DNA of 64,000 nucleotides from Pseudarthrobacter sp. NIBRBAC000502770 (GCF_006517815.1 NZ_CP041198.1:3100001-3164000), one strand, 5' to 3'; shown: positions 1-9,256, counted from the first letter of the stretch. Notes: generated from the letters alone by a model not told the origin. Made by a program: numbers and translations.

Positions 1-689
1 TTGTTCCAGGCGCCGATGAACACGAAGATTGCCACGGCCGCGAGGATGGGGCGGGACAGCGGAAGGATGACCTGGAGGAAAATCCGCATCCGGCTGGCGC
101 CGTCCATGACCGCGGCTTCTTCGAGTTCGCGCGGGATCTGGTCGAAGAACTTCTTGAGCACGAACACCATGGCCGGATGGATGACCTGCGGCAGGATGAT
201 GGCCCAGGAGGTATCGATCATGTGCAGTGCCACCATTTGGTAGAACAGCGGGATGATCAGGACCGGCGGGGGAACGATGATGGACGCGATGATCACGGTC
301 ATCAGGACCTTCTTGCCCCGGAAGTCGATGCGGGACAGCGCGTAGGCCACCAGCGCGGAAATGACCAGCGTGATCACTGTGATGGCCGCCGAGGTGTACA
401 GCGAATTCCAGGTCCAGAGCGGGATGTTGCCGTCCTGGAACACCTTGACGAAGGCATCGGCGGTGAAGCCCGACGGCGGGATCCAGCTGACCTTCGGAGC
501 GGCGGCATCAGTTTCGCTCTTGAAAGCGGTGACGGTTGCCCAGGCGAAGGGCACCATCCAGAGGACGGCCAGCAGGGCGGCGACTGCCAGGACCGCAACG
601 CGGCCGGGGCTCATCCTGCGGCCGTTCCTGCCGCCGGCGGATGGCGTGGCCGTGGAGGGAAGAGGGCGGGCTAGGGTTTCAGTTGCCAT
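1..689 (-). CDS. Carbohydrate ABC transporter permease, MalG type (3' part beyond window)
   Basis: Inner-membrane permease of a binding-protein-dependent sugar importer. The visible 229 codons start MATETLARPLPS and contain a first membrane segment (about residues 28-48), further hydrophobic helices and, near the truncated end, the coupling-loop EAA motif (EELEEAAVMDGAS) that docks with the ATPase. The ATG at 689 follows the stop of the upstream permease by two bases, so the two are translationally linked in a binding protein-MalF-MalG order. The gene runs off the left edge, so the C-terminal helices are not seen. No ATPase gene is visible. In this family a shared MsmK/MalK-type ATPase encoded elsewhere often serves such operons. 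Confidence 0.9.
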   Translation of the reverse strand, partial: MATETLARPLPSTATPSAGGRNGRRMSPGRVAVLAVAALLAVLWMVPFAWATVTAFKSETDAAAPKVSWIPPSGFTADAFVKVFQDGNIPLWTWNSLYTSAAITVITLVISALVAYALSRIDFRGKKVLMTVIIASIIVPPPVLIIPLFYQMVALHMIDTSWAIILPQVIHPAMVFVLKKFFDQIPRELEEAAVMDGASRMRIFLQVILPLSRPILAAVAIFVFIGAWN

Positions 690-691
690 GG

Positions 692-1672
692 CTATGCACT
701 CCTGCGGCGGGTGATGAGGAACTGGATGACCGAAACGGCCACGATCAGTCCGAAGAAGATGTAGGAGATGGCTGCCGAGTAGCCCAGCCGGTATCCGGTG
801 AAGCCGGTTTCGAAGATGTACTGCACCACGGGCCGGGTGGCACCGCCCGGGCCGCCTGCTGTCATTTGGTAGACCTGGTCGAAAATCTTCAGCGACGCCA
901 GGATCTGGAGGAGCACGATCATCACGGTGGTCGGGGCCAGCTGCGGCAGGGTGATGGAAAAGAACTGCCGCCAGGCACCGGCGCCGTCCAGCGACGCCGC
1001 TTCATAGTGCTGGGCGGGGATGTTCTGCATCGCCGCCAGGTACAGGAGGAAGTTGAAGCCCACCGTCCACCACAGGGTGGCGATGACGATTGCCCACATG
1101 GCTACGCCGGGGTCGTTCAGCCACGCAACTTTCGGCAGCCCGATTTTGGCCAGTGAGTCGTTGATCAGGCCCAGCTGGGGGTTGTACATCCAGGTGAAGA
1201 ACAGGGAGACAACGGTGGAGGCCAGCAGGTACGGGGCAAAGTAGGACAGCCGCCACAGCCATTGCGCGGGCAGTCCGACATTGACCAGGGCGGCCATGAC
1301 CAAGGCAACGACCACCAGCGGGACGGTGCTGATGACCGTGAAGTAAAGGGTGTTGCCCAGCGAATGCCACATGTCGGAGTCGGCGAGGGCTTCGCTGTAG
1401 TTTGTCAGCCCAATCAGGCTGTCGTTGGCCCCGGTAAGGGACTTGCCGGTCAGGCTCATGTACAGCCCGTAAAGGAGGGGCCAGACGAGGAAGACCAGGA
1501 AGAATGCCAGGAACGGCGCGGCAAAGGCCCAGCCGTTGAGGTTGTCCCGGCTTCCCTGGGAACGGGACCCGGCGGTCCTGGACCCCGCCTGCTTGGACAT
1601 TCTTTGGCGGGACAGCCCGGGCAGCGAACCCGCCGGACCCTCGCTGTTGTGTGATGTTGCTACGGAACTCAT
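692..1672 (-). CDS. Carbohydrate ABC transporter permease, MalF type
   Basis: First permease of the sugar importer, about 326 aa. The ATG at 1672 is chosen because AGGAG lies just upstream and because the frame further upstream overlaps the binding-protein gene. A polar N-terminus rich in Ser/Arg (residues 1-45) is followed by a hydrophobic helix (AFAAPFLAFFLVFLVWPLL) and about five more. The EAA loop is seen as YEAASLDGAGAWRQFF. It lies 25 nt after the binding-protein gene and two bases before the second permease, so all three form one operon. Substrate cannot be read from sequence; the family is CUT1. Confidence 0.9.
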   Translation of the reverse strand: MSSVATSHNSEGPAGSLPGLSRQRMSKQAGSRTAGSRSQGSRDNLNGWAFAAPFLAFFLVFLVWPLLYGLYMSLTGKSLTGANDSLIGLTNYSEALADSDMWHSLGNTLYFTVISTVPLVVVALVMAALVNVGLPAQWLWRLSYFAPYLLASTVVSLFFTWMYNPQLGLINDSLAKIGLPKVAWLNDPGVAMWAIVIATLWWTVGFNFLLYLAAMQNIPAQHYEAASLDGAGAWRQFFSITLPQLAPTTVMIVLLQILASLKIFDQVYQMTAGGPGGATRPVVQYIFETGFTGYRLGYSAAISYIFFGLIVAVSVIQFLITRRRSA

Positions 1673-1697
1673 TTGGACTCCTGTGTCGCTTGGCGGT

Positions 1698-3032
1698 TCA
1701 AACCGGGTTGGGACGGGAAAGCAGGGTGTTGGTGCGCCGCACAAAGGCGTCCCAGCCATCAGTTGCCTTGTCGCGGCCGAGGAGCACGTTCTGCACGGTC
1801 TCCGCAAAGTACGATTGCCAGTCGGAGCCCGATCCGCTGAACCAGGCCTCCGGGTCGTAGGCGATGATGTCTGCGGCGTTGGCGTAGTGTATCTGGGGCG
1901 TCAGTTCGCGGTAGGCCTGGGATTGCACCACCGGCTGGAAGGCGGGGATATGTCCTGCCTCGGCCCAGGACAGCGAGCCCTTGAGGATGTCGCTGACGAA
2001 TTTGTAGACGTCGCGGCGCTTGGCGTCGTCGACGTTCAGCTGCCGGGGAAGCACGAAGGAATGCGAGTCAGCGTATGCGGCCGGCGTTCCGAACAGCGTG
2101 GGGATGGTGGCGGCGTCAACGGGCAGGTTTGCCTTCTTGAAGGTGGGAAGCTCCCAGACCCCGCTGAAGAGCATGCCTGATCCCCCGCGGGCGAATTCCG
2201 CGATGCCGGTGCTGATGTCGCCGCTTTGCGCCGCGAGGGTGTCATCGAACAGGGAGGTCATGAATTCCAGGGACTCAACGGCGGCCTCGTTGTCGGCCAC
2301 CATTGGCTTGCCGGGGGTCAGTTCCATGCTTGCCCCGTGCTGCCGGTAGAGGGTGTAGAAAAGGCGCCACATCTGTGACCCGCTGCCGAGGTACCCGAAG
2401 GACAGACCGTGCGCCTGGGTCACTTTCTGCATTTCCCGCGCGATGCTGATGAATTCCTGCGGGGACTTCGCTTCCTGCAACTGCCCGTTGCTGCCAAGCA
2501 GTCCTGCCTTTCCCGCCACGTCACGGTTATAGAACATGACAAAGGGGTGCGAATCCAGGGCGATGGAGAAGACTTTGCCGTTGTTCCGGCTCTTGTCCCA
2601 GATCCTGGGCGCGAAGCTCTGGCTGGTGACGCCGAACTCTGACAGCAGGTCCAGGTCCCATGGGTCGATCAGGCCGCCGGGCGCATAGCCGGGAACGCGG
2701 CTGGCATGCATGATGGCCAGCTGCGGCGGACGGCCGCCGGCCGATGCCATGGCCAGCTTGGTGTAGTACGGCGGCCCCCAGGCAAGAACTGTCGGGTGCA
2801 CCTTGAACGCGGGGTTGGCGTCGTTCACCTTGCTGATCATGTTCTGCATCTTGATGCCGTCGCCACCGGACAGGAGATGCCAGAACTGGATATCCCTGGG
2901 GGCCGCGGCGGAGGCATTTCCGCCGCACCCGGACAAGGCCGCCGCGGCGAACACGCTTCCCAACGCTGCGGTTCCGGACAACAGCCGGCGCCTGGACAGT
3001 TGCCTGTCGTCGAAAAAATCAAACTGCTTCAC
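1698..3032 (-). CDS. Extracellular sugar-binding lipoprotein of ABC importer
   Basis: Solute-binding protein (family 1, MalE/UgpB-like), 444 aa, which captures the sugar outside the membrane and delivers it to the two permeases downstream. It starts with GTG at 3032, with AGGAG 8 nt upstream. The N-terminus has a twin-arginine-like motif (SRRRLL, about residues 13-18), a hydrophobic stretch and a lipobox LSGC at about residues 33-36, so the mature protein is probably a Tat- or Sec-exported lipoprotein. The FWHLLSGGDG segment after the tether is typical of the family start. First gene of the operon; a perfect palindrome lies about 110 bp upstream, next to the LacI-type regulator gene. Confidence 0.9.
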   Translation of the reverse strand: MKQFDFFDDRQLSRRRLLSGTAALGSVFAAAALSGCGGNASAAAPRDIQFWHLLSGGDGIKMQNMISKVNDANPAFKVHPTVLAWGPPYYTKLAMASAGGRPPQLAIMHASRVPGYAPGGLIDPWDLDLLSEFGVTSQSFAPRIWDKSRNNGKVFSIALDSHPFVMFYNRDVAGKAGLLGSNGQLQEAKSPQEFISIAREMQKVTQAHGLSFGYLGSGSQMWRLFYTLYRQHGASMELTPGKPMVADNEAAVESLEFMTSLFDDTLAAQSGDISTGIAEFARGGSGMLFSGVWELPTFKKANLPVDAATIPTLFGTPAAYADSHSFVLPRQLNVDDAKRRDVYKFVSDILKGSLSWAEAGHIPAFQPVVQSQAYRELTPQIHYANAADIIAYDPEAWFSGSGSDWQSYFAETVQNVLLGRDKATDGWDAFVRRTNTLLSRPNPV

Positions 3033-3140
3033 CCGTCACTCCTTTGGATGGGTCCGCTGAAAGTCATTCCGTTGCCACAACCGTTGCTGCCGGGTGTCCC
3101 TCATCGCAGTCCTGCAGGCTCCGGTGTGACGCACGCCTCA

Positions 3141-3158
3141 CATTACATCGATGTAATG
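3141..3158. promoter_or_regulatory. Perfect 18-bp palindrome, probable LacI-family operator
   Basis: CATTACATCGATGTAATG is a perfect inverted repeat with a central CG, the usual architecture of LacI/GalR-family operators. It sits in the 216-bp gap between the sugar-binding protein gene and the LacI-type regulator gene. On the minus strand TTGCGG (3171-3166), an 18-bp spacer and TAATGT fit a weak promoter that the site would overlap, which would allow repression of the importer. The promoter reading is tentative; the palindrome is certain. Confidence 0.75.
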
Positions 3159-3248
3159 CGTCCCCGCAATGAAAATTGTTAGCGTTCGCAAAGTGATCCC
3201 GCTGTCTCGCTTCGACACCACGCCAGTGGCCGGCGCTGCGTGCAGGGC

Positions 3249-4250
3249 CTAGGAAGAGGTGCTTTCCCGCTCCACGACTTCGTAATCGACGGCCACCACG
3301 CGCTGCGGGCCCTCGCGGTCCTGCATGCGTTCGGTCAGGAGCCGCAGGGCTTCGCTGGCCACCCTGCGCTTGTCGAAGGAGACGGTTGTCAGTGACGGCA
3401 CCGCATATTTCGCATCTGCGATGTCGTCGAAACCCGCAACGGCCACATCGTCGGGAACCCGAAGGCCGCGTTTCCACAGCTCGCTCAGGGCACCGATCGC
3501 CATGGAATCGGTGAAACAGAACAGCGCCTCGGGCACCGGGTGCGCGTCAAGGTAGGCGGAAAGAGCATGGGCTGCCGTATCCGGGCTCCACTTTTCGCAA
3601 GGGATGATCAACGAGTCGTCCCAGGGGATGCCGAGTTCGCCAAGCGCGGCCTGGTACCCGCGGGTGCGGAGGACGGCTGCCGCGGAGCCCCTGCCCTCGG
3701 CGGCGCCCAGGACCGCGATACGCCGCCTGCCCGTCCTGCCGAGCGCCAGTGTCATGTCACGGGCGGCGGCGACGCTGTCCACCCACACACGGTCGGCCAG
3801 CTTCTGGGACACTTCCCCAAGCAGGACCACGGGAGGCAGGGCGACGCCCACTTTGACGGCACTCTCGTCCAGCACCACGGGGTTGAGGATCAACCCGTCT
3901 ATCAGGTTGGAGCGCGCGCGGGACATCAATTCGTACTCGCGGGTGGGATCGGATCCCGTCTCCTCGATCTGCACGCTCCAGCCCTGTTCATGGGCTACTT
4001 CCACCACGCTGTGCGCAATTTCGGCAGAATACGGCGTGGCCAGGTCCGGCAAAGCCAGGGCAATGACGCCAGACCTGCCGTTGCGCAACCCCCGGGCGGA
4101 GAGGTTGGGGACATAGTCCAGCTCGGCCATGGCCTGCTCCACCCTGGTTCGGGTGGGAGCGCTGACCGGGACAATTCCGTTCATGACGTTCGAGACTGTC
4201 TTTGGCGAAACCCCTGCGAGGCGCGCTACGTCCTTGACCGTTGCGCGCAA
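3249..4250 (-). CDS. LacI-family transcriptional regulator
   Basis: Sugar-responsive DNA-binding repressor, 333 aa, the normal family length. The N-terminal helix-turn-helix and hinge are clear (TVKDVARLAGVSPKTVSNVM, then TRTRVEQAMAELDYVPNLSARGL), followed by a periplasmic-binding-protein-like effector domain ending in the VAGFDDI and VPSLTTVSFDKR signatures. The start is TTG at 4250, preceded by AAGGGGG at suitable spacing; no ATG or GTG fits better. It is transcribed in the same direction as the importer, 216 bp upstream of it, and most likely controls it through the palindrome at 3141-3158. Confidence 0.92.
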   Translation of the reverse strand: MRATVKDVARLAGVSPKTVSNVMNGIVPVSAPTRTRVEQAMAELDYVPNLSARGLRNGRSGVIALALPDLATPYSAEIAHSVVEVAHEQGWSVQIEETGSDPTREYELMSRARSNLIDGLILNPVVLDESAVKVGVALPPVVLLGEVSQKLADRVWVDSVAAARDMTLALGRTGRRRIAVLGAAEGRGSAAAVLRTRGYQAALGELGIPWDDSLIIPCEKWSPDTAAHALSAYLDAHPVPEALFCFTDSMAIGALSELWKRGLRVPDDVAVAGFDDIADAKYAVPSLTTVSFDKRRVASEALRLLTERMQDREGPQRVVAVDYEVVERESTSS

Positions 4251-4309
4251 AGGCGCCCCCTTGCTTCCGGTGTGGCATTGTTGAGGATTTTACCCGCCTC
4301 TGCAGGGCG

Positions 4310-5221
4310 TCAGCGTTCGCGCTGGTGGTCCCCTGCCACGGTCTTGGCCGCCTCGACTTCAAGCATGAGCCTGCCGTCTTCTTCGACCAGCGTTGGCTGG
4401 TATACGTGGTGCTTCCGCTTGTAGCTCAAATAAGCGATGCAGCCGTTGGCCGTCGCCATCTTTTCCAGCATGATTTCCGAGCCCGGCACGAGCAGTTCGC
4501 CCAAGGGGCGGCCCACGGTGTTCTCCTGGCCTGCCTCGTCCCCGAGATTGCTGGTGTTCCGTTCCTGCACTACCTGCGCCGCGTTGACCCATCGGCCCCA
4601 CACGCCTTTGCCCTCAAGCAGCGACGGCTCCTGGCCAAGCGGCTGGGTGGCCGCAAAGTACCGGGTATCGAACCGGCGATGCGCAAAGTCCGGGCTGCGC
4701 CAGTTGACCAGGGACTTCAGCAGGTCGGTGCGGAGGGAAAGTCCGCGCTTGCCCAGGACCTGGGCAAGCGTCTTTTCCTGGTCCGCGACGGCCACGCGGG
4801 CCCGCATCCATTCGGACGTTGACGTGGCTTCGACCGTATTGGACATATCCGGACCAGCCAGCAGGATGCCGGTTTCCTCGAAGAGTTCCCGGATGGCCCC
4901 CACCACGTGGCGGCGCGCCAGCCCGACGTCGTCCGTTCCCATTTGCTCAGCCCAATGCTGCGGCGACGGGCCCAGCCAACCCATGGGCTCGTCGTCGGAC
5001 GGGTCAAGGGACCCGCCGGGGAACGCGAGGACCCCCAGCGGCGAGGAGCCGGGACGGTAACCCAGCCACGTCTCCAAACCGGTGGGTGAATCGCGCAGGA
5101 GGACTACGGATGATGCGTAGCGGGCGGCCCTGGGGGTCCGCTCGCCGTGTTCGAGCCAGCTTTGTGCTGCCCCTTCCAGATCCTGGGGCAGTGCAAAAAG
5201 GCGTCGTGCGAGGTGCGGCAA
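4310..5221 (-). CDS. NUDIX hydrolase
   Basis: Hydrolase of a nucleoside diphosphate linked to another moiety, 303 aa. The Nudix box is present but split in the manner of the long NUDT19/CoA-type group: the GG of AFPGGSLDPSDDE (about residue 70) is separated by an insert from AIRELFEETGILLAG (about residues 107-121), which holds the metal-binding REUXEEXGU core. The first available start after the upstream stop is a TTG at 5221 with no strong Shine-Dalgarno sequence, so the start is uncertain. It follows the RidA gene by 15 nt and probably shares its transcript. The substrate is unknown. Confidence 0.85.
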   Translation of the reverse strand: MPHLARRLFALPQDLEGAAQSWLEHGERTPRAARYASSVVLLRDSPTGLETWLGYRPGSSPLGVLAFPGGSLDPSDDEPMGWLGPSPQHWAEQMGTDDVGLARRHVVGAIRELFEETGILLAGPDMSNTVEATSTSEWMRARVAVADQEKTLAQVLGKRGLSLRTDLLKSLVNWRSPDFAHRRFDTRYFAATQPLGQEPSLLEGKGVWGRWVNAAQVVQERNTSNLGDEAGQENTVGRPLGELLVPGSEIMLEKMATANGCIAYLSYKRKHHVYQPTLVEEDGRLMLEVEAAKTVAGDHQRER

Positions 5222-5236
5222 GGGAAGTGTCCGGTC

Positions 5237-5770
5237 TTAGCTGAATTCGGCGATCAACTCGACCTCTACGGGAGAGTCGAGTGGAAGTACGGCAACGCCG
5301 ACGGCGGACCGCGCGTGCTGCCCAGCGTCGCCAAGGACGCGGCCCAGCAGTTCCGAGGCGCCGTTGACGACGGCGGGCTGGCCCGTGAAGGAGGGATCCG
5401 AGGCGACGAATCCCACAACTTTGACGATCCGCGTGATGCGGTCAAGGTCACCGATGACGCTCTTGACGGCAGCAAGGGCGTTGACGGCGCACACTGCCGC
5501 GTAGCGTTGGGCGTCCTCCGGGGAAACCGTGGGCTCGTCGGCGAACCCTTCCGTTCCTGCCGAAACCTTGCCCGTAGCTTCGAGTTTGCCGTTAATAAAC
5601 GGCAGCTGGCCCGAGGTATAGACGTGGCTGCCGGAGACGACAGCAGGAACGTAGGAGGCTACCGGGGCGGCAACCTCCGGGAGGGCAAGGCCAAGTTCCG
5701 CGAGGCGCTGCTCGACGGCGGAAACCGGCGCCGTCGCCGGGCTGGACTGGGCTTCTGCGGGGGTGCTCAT
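5237..5770 (-). CDS. RidA family protein (YjgF/YER057c/UK114)
   Basis: Likely enamine/imine deaminase, 177 aa, of the RidA family, which removes reactive 2-aminoacrylate-type intermediates. Recognisable segments are VVSGSHVYTSGQLPF, AVCAVNALAAVKSVIGDLD and the C-terminal LPLDSPVEVELIAEF. The ATG at 5770 is chosen over the upstream one because it lies beside the stop of the preceding small gene and gives the expected N-terminus. The canonical catalytic arginine of RidA enzymes is not obvious near the end, where V-E-V-E-L is seen instead, so this may belong to a non-archetypal subgroup. Operon: DUF4177-like, RidA, NUDIX. Confidence 0.85.
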   Translation of the reverse strand: MSTPAEAQSSPATAPVSAVEQRLAELGLALPEVAAPVASYVPAVVSGSHVYTSGQLPFINGKLEATGKVSAGTEGFADEPTVSPEDAQRYAAVCAVNALAAVKSVIGDLDRITRIVKVVGFVASDPSFTGQPAVVNGASELLGRVLGDAGQHARSAVGVAVLPLDSPVEVELIAEFS

Positions 5771-5771
5771 G

Positions 5772-5927
5772 CTACTGCTTCTCCCTCTTGAGGTAGGCGA
5801 CAAGGCCGTTACCGTCGGGTCCGGGGACTACCTGGACGAGCTCCCAGCCGTCCTCTCCCCACTGGTCCAGGATCTGCTTTGTGGCGTGAATGATGAGCGG
5901 AATCGTCGCGTACTCCCATTTGGTCAT
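5772..5927 (-). CDS. Small DUF4177-like protein
   Basis: A 51-aa protein (MTKWEYATIPLI... GEDGWELVQVVPG...YLKREKQ). The pattern W-E-Y ... W-G-E-D-G-W-E-L-V ... Y-L-K-R matches the small DUF4177 beta-strand fold. The ATG at 5927 is followed 1 nt after the stop by the RidA start at 5770, so it heads the DUF4177-RidA-NUDIX operon. It is divergent from the penicillin-binding protein gene, whose ATG is 38 bp away. The function is unknown. Confidence 0.75.
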   Translation of the reverse strand: MTKWEYATIPLIIHATKQILDQWGEDGWELVQVVPGPDGNGLVAYLKREKQ

Positions 5928-5964
5928 GAGAGAAAGCGTAGCCGTTGCCGGTAAAGTGGAAAAC

Positions 5965-8298
5965 ATGGCGACTCGCAACAACCCCTTATTCGACACTGCC
6001 ACCACACTGGGTAAAATCCTTCTTTTCCTTGGTGTGAGCGCGATTTGCGGTGTCCTGGTGGCCGGCCTGCTGGTCCCCGCCGCGGCCGTTTCCGGCAGTG
6101 CGGCAAGCGGTTCCATCGACTTTTTCGACTCCCTCCCGGCGGAGCTGAAGGTCGATCCCCCGAGCCAGACCACCCGTATCCTGGCCGCGGACGGCAGCGA
6201 GATCGCCAGCGTCTACACGGAGAACCGCACCAAGGTCCCGCTGGACCAGATTTCCCCGAACATGAAGAATGCCATCATCGCCGTGGAAGACAGCCGCTTC
6301 TACGAGCACGGCGGTGTGGACACCACCGGCATCCTGCGTGCGCTGGTCGCCACCGCCCGCGGCAACAAGCAGGGCGCATCAACCATTACGCAGCAGTACG
6401 TCAACAACGTCCTCAACGCGAACCTCGCCGCCGCCGGTGAGGAAGACCAGATCAAGCTCAACGGCGTCAACAAGGGCGTTGGGGACAAGCTCCGCGAGAT
6501 GAAGCTCTCCATCGCCCTGGAGAAGGATTTCACCAAGGATCAGATCCTTGAGGGCTACCTGAACATCGTGTTCTTCAACCGTGATGCGTACGGCATCGAA
6601 GCCGCTTCGCGCTACTTCTTTAGCACCACCGCCAAGGATCTGACCCTGCCCCAGGCGGCACTCCTTGCCGGCCTGGTGAACAGCCCGTCGGCCTTCGACC
6701 CTATTACCAACCCGGAGAAGTCCAAGCAGCGCCGCGACCTGGTGCTGGGGTTGATGAAGGACCAGAAGAAGATCACTCCCGAGGAGTACCAGGCCGCCGT
6801 GGCCACGCCGGTGGAGCCGAAGGTCACCCAGCCCAAGCAGGGCTGCTCCTATGCGGCCACCGCCCCGTACTTCTGCGATTACATCCTCCACCTGCTGGAG
6901 AACAACCCCGCCTACGGTGCGGACGTCAAGGACCGGCAGCGGCTGATCTACGGCGGCGGCCTGACCATCACCACCACACTCGACCCCAACGCCCAGGCCA
7001 CCGCCCAGGAGCAGGCAAACGCCGCCACGGGGGCCAACCCGGACAAATGGGGCGCCTCGATGGTTTCCGTCCAGCCAGGCACCGGCAAGATCATCTCGAT
7101 GGCCCAGAACACGACGTTCCTGCCGGGCCAGGGGTTTGACTCGCAGTTGAACTTTAACGTGGACAAGCTGGACAAGGACGGCAACGACCTCAACGGAATC
7201 GGCGGTTTCCAGCCCGGTTCGACCATGAAGCCATTCACCTTCGCCGAGTGGCTGAATGAAGGCAAAACCATGAACACGGTGGTTAACGCCGCCCAGCGGG
7301 TCTACCCCATCGGCTACCCGTGGAAGGACACCTGCGGCAAGGTCGTGGACGGTTACAGCACGGCCCAGAAGAACGCTGGCTTGGGCGCCGCAGATGACCT
7401 GCAAAATGCTGAGCCGCAGTGGTACCGACCGCTGACAGTCCTCGAAGGCCTCTACAACTCCATCAATACTGTGACGTTTGCGTCCGCCGCCCAGCTGGAT
7501 CTGTGTGGAATCCAGAAAATCGTGGACGCAACAGGAATGCACAGTGGCCTGCCCTCCGGAGACGACCCTCACCCGAAGATCGACATGTCGACCCTGGGCA
7601 ACCTGCTGGGGTCCACCCAGACGTCGCCGCTGACCATGGCGAGTGCCTTTGCCACGTTCGCGAATGACGGCAAGTACTGCGAACCCATCGCCATCACCTC
7701 CGTTGTCGACGCTACGGGCAAGCAGCTTCCGGCCCAGTCCAGCAGCTGCCGGGATGCCATCAAGCCCGAGGTGGCCAGGGGCGTGAACTACGCACTGCAG
7801 GAAGTCCTGAACCGCGGTTCAGGTTCGCTGATCCAGCCCCGGATCTCCACAAAGACCAGCTTCCCCATCGGCGCCAAGACGGGTACGTCGAACCTCAATG
7901 GTTCCACCTGGGTTGTTGGCCACACCACGGGGCTTGCAACCGCTGCCTGGTTTGGTGATCCGCTCGGCAACCAGGGCCGCGCAGGGCAAAATGTCACGAT
8001 CAACGGCAAGTTTTACCAGGGCATTGACGGCTACATGATTGCCGGACCGATGTTCTCCAACTTCATGACCAAGATCGCACCGGCGTACGGGACCAACCCG
8101 TTCCCCGCGCCTCCGAGCAACATGGTCAGCGGCCCTACGGCGAACACGACGCCTGGCCGGACCACTCCCCAAGCCACCCAGGCGCCCGTTCCCGCCCCGC
8201 AGGCTACCCAGGCTCCAGCACCGCAGGCCCCCGCCACCCAGGCTCCTGCCCCAGCCCCCGCCCCCAGCAACAACGGCAACGGCAAGGGAAACGGCTGA
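5965..8298 (+). CDS. Class A penicillin-binding protein (PonA-type)
   Basis: Bifunctional peptidoglycan synthase, 777 aa, that polymerises glycan strands and cross-links stem peptides outside the membrane. After a short cytoplasmic N-terminus there is one membrane anchor (about residues 17-45). The GT51 glycosyltransferase follows, with EDSRFYEHGGVD, GASTITQQYVNNVL and the GYLNIVFFNRDAYGIEAASR helix. The transpeptidase has SxxK as STMK in QPGSTMKPF, SxN as SIN in YNSINTVT and KTG in GAKTGTSN. The tail (about the last 60 residues) is a disordered Ala/Pro/Gln/Thr repeat. The ATG at 5965 is preferred because the open frame upstream overlaps the divergent gene. The metallophosphoesterase gene begins 6 bp after the stop. 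Confidence 0.95.
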   Translation: MATRNNPLFDTATTLGKILLFLGVSAICGVLVAGLLVPAAAVSGSAASGSIDFFDSLPAELKVDPPSQTTRILAADGSEIASVYTENRTKVPLDQISPNMKNAIIAVEDSRFYEHGGVDTTGILRALVATARGNKQGASTITQQYVNNVLNANLAAAGEEDQIKLNGVNKGVGDKLREMKLSIALEKDFTKDQILEGYLNIVFFNRDAYGIEAASRYFFSTTAKDLTLPQAALLAGLVNSPSAFDPITNPEKSKQRRDLVLGLMKDQKKITPEEYQAAVATPVEPKVTQPKQGCSYAATAPYFCDYILHLLENNPAYGADVKDRQRLIYGGGLTITTTLDPNAQATAQEQANAATGANPDKWGASMVSVQPGTGKIISMAQNTTFLPGQGFDSQLNFNVDKLDKDGNDLNGIGGFQPGSTMKPFTFAEWLNEGKTMNTVVNAAQRVYPIGYPWKDTCGKVVDGYSTAQKNAGLGAADDLQNAEPQWYRPLTVLEGLYNSINTVTFASAAQLDLCGIQKIVDATGMHSGLPSGDDPHPKIDMSTLGNLLGSTQTSPLTMASAFATFANDGKYCEPIAITSVVDATGKQLPAQSSSCRDAIKPEVARGVNYALQEVLNRGSGSLIQPRISTKTSFPIGAKTGTSNLNGSTWVVGHTTGLATAAWFGDPLGNQGRAGQNVTINGKFYQGIDGYMIAGPMFSNFMTKIAPAYGTNPFPAPPSNMVSGPTANTTPGRTTPQATQAPVPAPQATQAPAPQAPATQAPAPAPAPSNNGNGKGNG

Positions 8299-8304
8299 CC
8301 GCAC

Positions 8305-9249
8305 ATGGACATGGATAACCTGGCAAGCCGCGCCCGTTCCATCGGGCGCGGCTTTGCCGTCACTGCAGGAGCCGGAACCGCGGCCGGGATGGCCGCCTTC
8401 GGTTATGGGCTGTGGGAAAAGAACCAGTTCGTCCTCCGTGAGGAAACCCTGGCCATCCTCCCGCCCGGGAGGGACCCTTTCCGCATTCTGCACTTGAGCG
8501 ATATCCACTTCGTCCCCGGGCAGAAGAAGAAAGCTGAGTGGCTTGGGTCGCTGGCGGAGCTCCAGCCGGACCTGGTGGTGAACACGGGCGATAACCTCAG
8601 CCACGTCAAGGCGGTGGACCCGCTGCTGGATGCTTTGAAGCCGCTGCTGCAGTTCCCCGGAGTCTTTGTCCCGGGCTCCAATGACTACTTCGCCCCCAGC
8701 CCCAAGAATCCTGCGTCCTACCTGCTGGGTCCGTCCAAGGTAAAGCCCAAGCCGGTCGCCCTGGACTGGCCGCGCCTCCGTTCCGGGTTTGGGATGAGCG
8801 GCTGGGTGGACCTGACCAACCGCAACCAGTCAGTGGTCCTCCACGGTATGCGCTTCGATTTTTCCGGCGTCGATGATCCGCACCTGAACCGGGAACGGTA
8901 CGCCGGATGGCCCCGGGGAACGGTCAACCAGGATTCCAATGACCACCTCCGGATCGCCGTCATCCACGCGCCGTACCAGCGCGTGCTGGACCACTTCACG
9001 GAAAGCGGCGCAGACCTCCTGCTCGCCGGCCACACCCATGGCGGCCAGCTGTGCATCCCCGGTTACGGGGCCATCATCGCCAACTGCGACATTCCCACGT
9101 GGCGCGCCAAGGGCCTCAATGACTGGTCAAGCAACGGGAGGACGACGCCGGTCAACGTCTCCGGCGGCATCGGCACCTCGCGCTTCGCCCCGGTAAGGAT
9201 CGCCTGCAAGCCGGAGGCCGTCCTGCTGACCCTGACCTCCCGCAACTGA
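8305..9249 (+). CDS. Membrane-anchored metallophosphoesterase
   Basis: Calcineurin-like phosphoesterase, 314 aa. The dimetal-site motifs appear in order: LSDIHF (D-x-H), NTGDN (GD), PGSNDYF (the GN[HD] motif, here with a serine inserted by alignment), VIHAPY and LLLAGHTHGGQ. A hydrophobic stretch at about residues 15-35 suggests an N-terminal membrane anchor; in the YkuE-like branch the catalytic domain faces outward. It directly follows the penicillin-binding protein gene, a pairing consistent with a cell-envelope role. Two ATGs (8305 and 8311) are possible starts. The substrate is not known. Confidence 0.88.
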   Translation: MDMDNLASRARSIGRGFAVTAGAGTAAGMAAFGYGLWEKNQFVLREETLAILPPGRDPFRILHLSDIHFVPGQKKKAEWLGSLAELQPDLVVNTGDNLSHVKAVDPLLDALKPLLQFPGVFVPGSNDYFAPSPKNPASYLLGPSKVKPKPVALDWPRLRSGFGMSGWVDLTNRNQSVVLHGMRFDFSGVDDPHLNRERYAGWPRGTVNQDSNDHLRIAVIHAPYQRVLDHFTESGADLLLAGHTHGGQLCIPGYGAIIANCDIPTWRAKGLNDWSSNGRTTPVNVSGGIGTSRFAPVRIACKPEAVLLTLTSRN

Positions 9250-9256
9250 CCCGTTG

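Noticed and set aside
6379-7572. Open frame of 397 codons opposite the penicillin-binding protein gene
   Set aside because: Val/Gly/His-rich composition typical of a shadow frame. The plus strand carries all PBP motifs.
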